NCBI GenBank assembly: GCA_026018925.1
Contig: JAKSZU010000134.1
Coordinates: 124,001-188,000, forward strand
Length of the DNA stretch: 64,000 bases
Direction: 5' to 3'
Source: Tupaia tana
Lineage: Eukaryota > Chordata > Mammalia > Scandentia > Tupaiidae
Made by a program: the position numbers and the translations under genes
Notes under the pieces: model-generated
Told to the model about the DNA's origin: nothing
Database searches by the model: none
The model's input: the letters and a program-made list of their open reading frames with translations, nothing else
In this document: in pieces, positions 63,201 to 64,000 of the stretch
Layout: the number at the start of each line of letters is the position of its first letter
How positions within the stretch are numbered: the stretch's first letter is position 1

Positions 63201-64000
63201 CCTTTAAAAAAATCGTAAAAAGGAAAAATTACCAAAAAAAAAATGAGGATACAGGAGCAGAGAGAGACAGAGACCTCAGAGACACAGAGACAGAGAGAGA
63301 ATAGCAGAGGGGCTCCCTGCCACACTAGCTTTGCTTGCTGGAGGCTGAATTATGAGTAGAAAATCTTCATTTCTCCTGAGCCCTGAAATATCTAGTTCCC
63401 AGTATCCATGTGGAATCTTCTCAGAGAATGGCTCAACTCTCCTGCCTGGGAGAAAGGAGCAGAAGGGCTTATTAACAAAACAAAAGATGGAGCTTAGAGC
63501 CAGAGAGAAATTCTACCTTTAAAAAAATCGTAAAAAGGGAAAATTACCAAAAAAAAAAAAATGAGGAGACCGGAGCAGAGAGAGACAGAGACCTCAGAGA
63601 CACAGAGACAGAGATAGAAGGCCAGAGGGGCTCCCTACCACACTAGCTTTGCTTGCTGGAGGCTGAATTATGAGTAGAAAATCTTCATTTCTCCTGAGCC
63701 CTGAAATATCTAGTTCCCAGTATCCATGTGGAATCTTCTCAGAGAATGGCTCAACTCTCCTGCCTGGGAGAAAGGAGCAGAAGGGCTTATTAACAAAACA
63801 AAAGATGGAGCTGAGAGCCAGAGAGAAATTCTACCTTTAAAAAAATCGTAAAAAGGAAAAATTACCAAAAAAAAAATGAGGAGACAGGAGCAGAGAGAGA
63901 CAGAGACCTCAGAGACACAGAGACAGAGATAGAAGGCCAGAGGGGCTCCCTACCACACTAGCTTTGCTTGCTGGAGGATGAATTCTGAGTAGAAAATCTT
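60281..64000. repeat. Satellite block with 9-monomer duplication; array continues past window end
   Basis: About 0.75 kb (60.28-61.01 kb) recurs at 63.10-63.84 kb with an offset of 2824 bp (nine monomers). It is marked by GATGGAACTGAG plus CTAGACCG (60361 and 63185), GAGAGAATAGCAG (60471 and 63295) and GGAGCTTAGAG. CTGGAGGATGAATTCTGAG monomers occur near 61774, 62404 and 63972. One unit near 62622 lacks GAGGA at the start of the purine tract. The array has no edge here; the last base is mid-monomer. Confidence 0.8.
63563..63877. repeat. Representative satellite monomer (315 bp, near consensus)
   Basis: This is one unit close to the array consensus, phased to begin at GAGGAGAC. In order it holds: a purine-rich tract of GAGACA/CAGAGA subrepeats (first about 75 bp, with one private change, GACCGG for GACAGG); CTCCCTACCACACTAGC; a mixed central half with CTGAGCCCTGAAATATC, CCAGTATCCATGTGG and CTCCTGCCTGGGAG; TTATTAACAAAACAAAAG; and an A-tract end with A7, TCGT, A5, GG, A5, TTACC and A9-10. 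The consensus has a single CpG, in TCGTAAAA. I see no CENP-B-box-like TTCGNNNNANNCGGG in it. The phase is arbitrary because no array boundary lies in the window. Confidence 0.93.

Larger units (their letters stand above)
1..64000. repeat. Satellite DNA array, about 314-bp monomer, about 200 head-to-tail copies
   Basis: The whole window is one tandem array. A landmark (TGTGG in the segment CCATGTGG) recurs at 291, 605, 919, 1232, 1546, 1860, 2174, 2484, 2800, 3115, 3431, 3746, 4059, 4374 and 4691, and so on to 63727. Steps are 310-317 bp, and only the two whole SINEs break the rhythm. All units share one orientation. Each has a purine-rich GAGACAGAG part, a mixed central part (GCTTGCTGGAGGCTGAATT, then CCTGAGCCCTGAAATATC, then GGAGAAAGGAGCAGAAGGG), and an A-tract part around TCGTAAAAAGG. 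Length varies mostly through A-run slippage and small indels. The satellite family is not recognised by name. Its likely setting is pericentromeric or other constitutive heterochromatin, inferred only from array size and homogeneity. No stretch outside the SINEs is unexplained by the monomer. Confidence 0.98.

Noticed and set aside
1-64000. CRISPR array or other repeat-spacer system
   Set aside because: The whole 314-bp period is repeated; there are no unique spacers, and the unit is far too long.
1-64000. Monomer derived from a retroviral LTR or other known mobile element
   Set aside because: Some stretches have an LTR-like feel, but I see no TG...CA ends, no coding remnants and no target duplications around units. 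There is no positive support.
1-64000. Ribosomal, 5S or snRNA gene cluster
   Set aside because: No segment of the monomer resembles these genes, and there is no conserved box or terminator at monomer period.

Overview
The window is one uninterrupted tandem-repeat satellite array. A monomer of about 314 bp (observed spacing 310-317 bp; mean about 314.4 bp over roughly 200 units) runs from the first bases to the last, always in the same orientation. I see no protein-coding gene, no structural RNA gene, no CRISPR array and no unique-sequence interval. The open reading frames that can be drawn are the same satellite frame recurring in copy after copy.

The only non-satellite sequence is a GC- and CpG-rich tRNA-derived SINE of about 257 bp, present as a 3' fragment at the window start (1-86) and as two whole copies (4819-5075 and 7926-8183). 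All three sit at exactly the same place in the monomer, and both whole copies are flanked by the same 16-bp target-site duplication. One insertion was therefore copied along with the array; these are not three separate insertions. The insertion site (TT/AAAAAAA) and the A-rich 3' end fit LINE-1-type target-primed retroposition. This makes a mammal, or another animal with L1-like machinery, the most natural host. I could not name the SINE family or the species.

Layout: (1) 87-9447, SINE-bearing segment, with SINE copies 15 and then 9 monomers apart; (2) 9448-18400, a mosaic with 5+6 = 11-monomer spacing (about 3457 bp), punctuated by monomers carrying a GAGCTC variant; (3) 18401-27334, a block whose first part recurs 7.23 kb (23 monomers) further on; (4) 27335-37400, two tandem copies of a 16-monomer, 5.03-kb higher-order unit with an internal 11-monomer duplication; (5) 37401-44800, decayed 16-monomer periodicity plus 7-, 8- and 9-monomer relations; (6) 44801-57000, a different monomer set (marked by GCTAGACCG) with 19-, 23- and 26-monomer relations; (7) 57001-64000, the same set with local 4- and 9-monomer duplications.

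The array looks like pericentromeric or other heterochromatic satellite shaped by unequal exchange and segmental amplification. Copies differ by shared diagnostic variants, whole-monomer gains and losses, and hybrid monomers whose two halves match different parents. The most interesting point is the amplified SINE. It puts an intact-looking Pol III promoter (A and B boxes) and about 24 CpGs into satellite that otherwise has one CpG per monomer, and it carries a pyrimidine tract that is the reverse complement of the satellite's own purine tract. All spacings were counted by hand from landmark positions and could be off by a base or two; a dot-plot would settle them.
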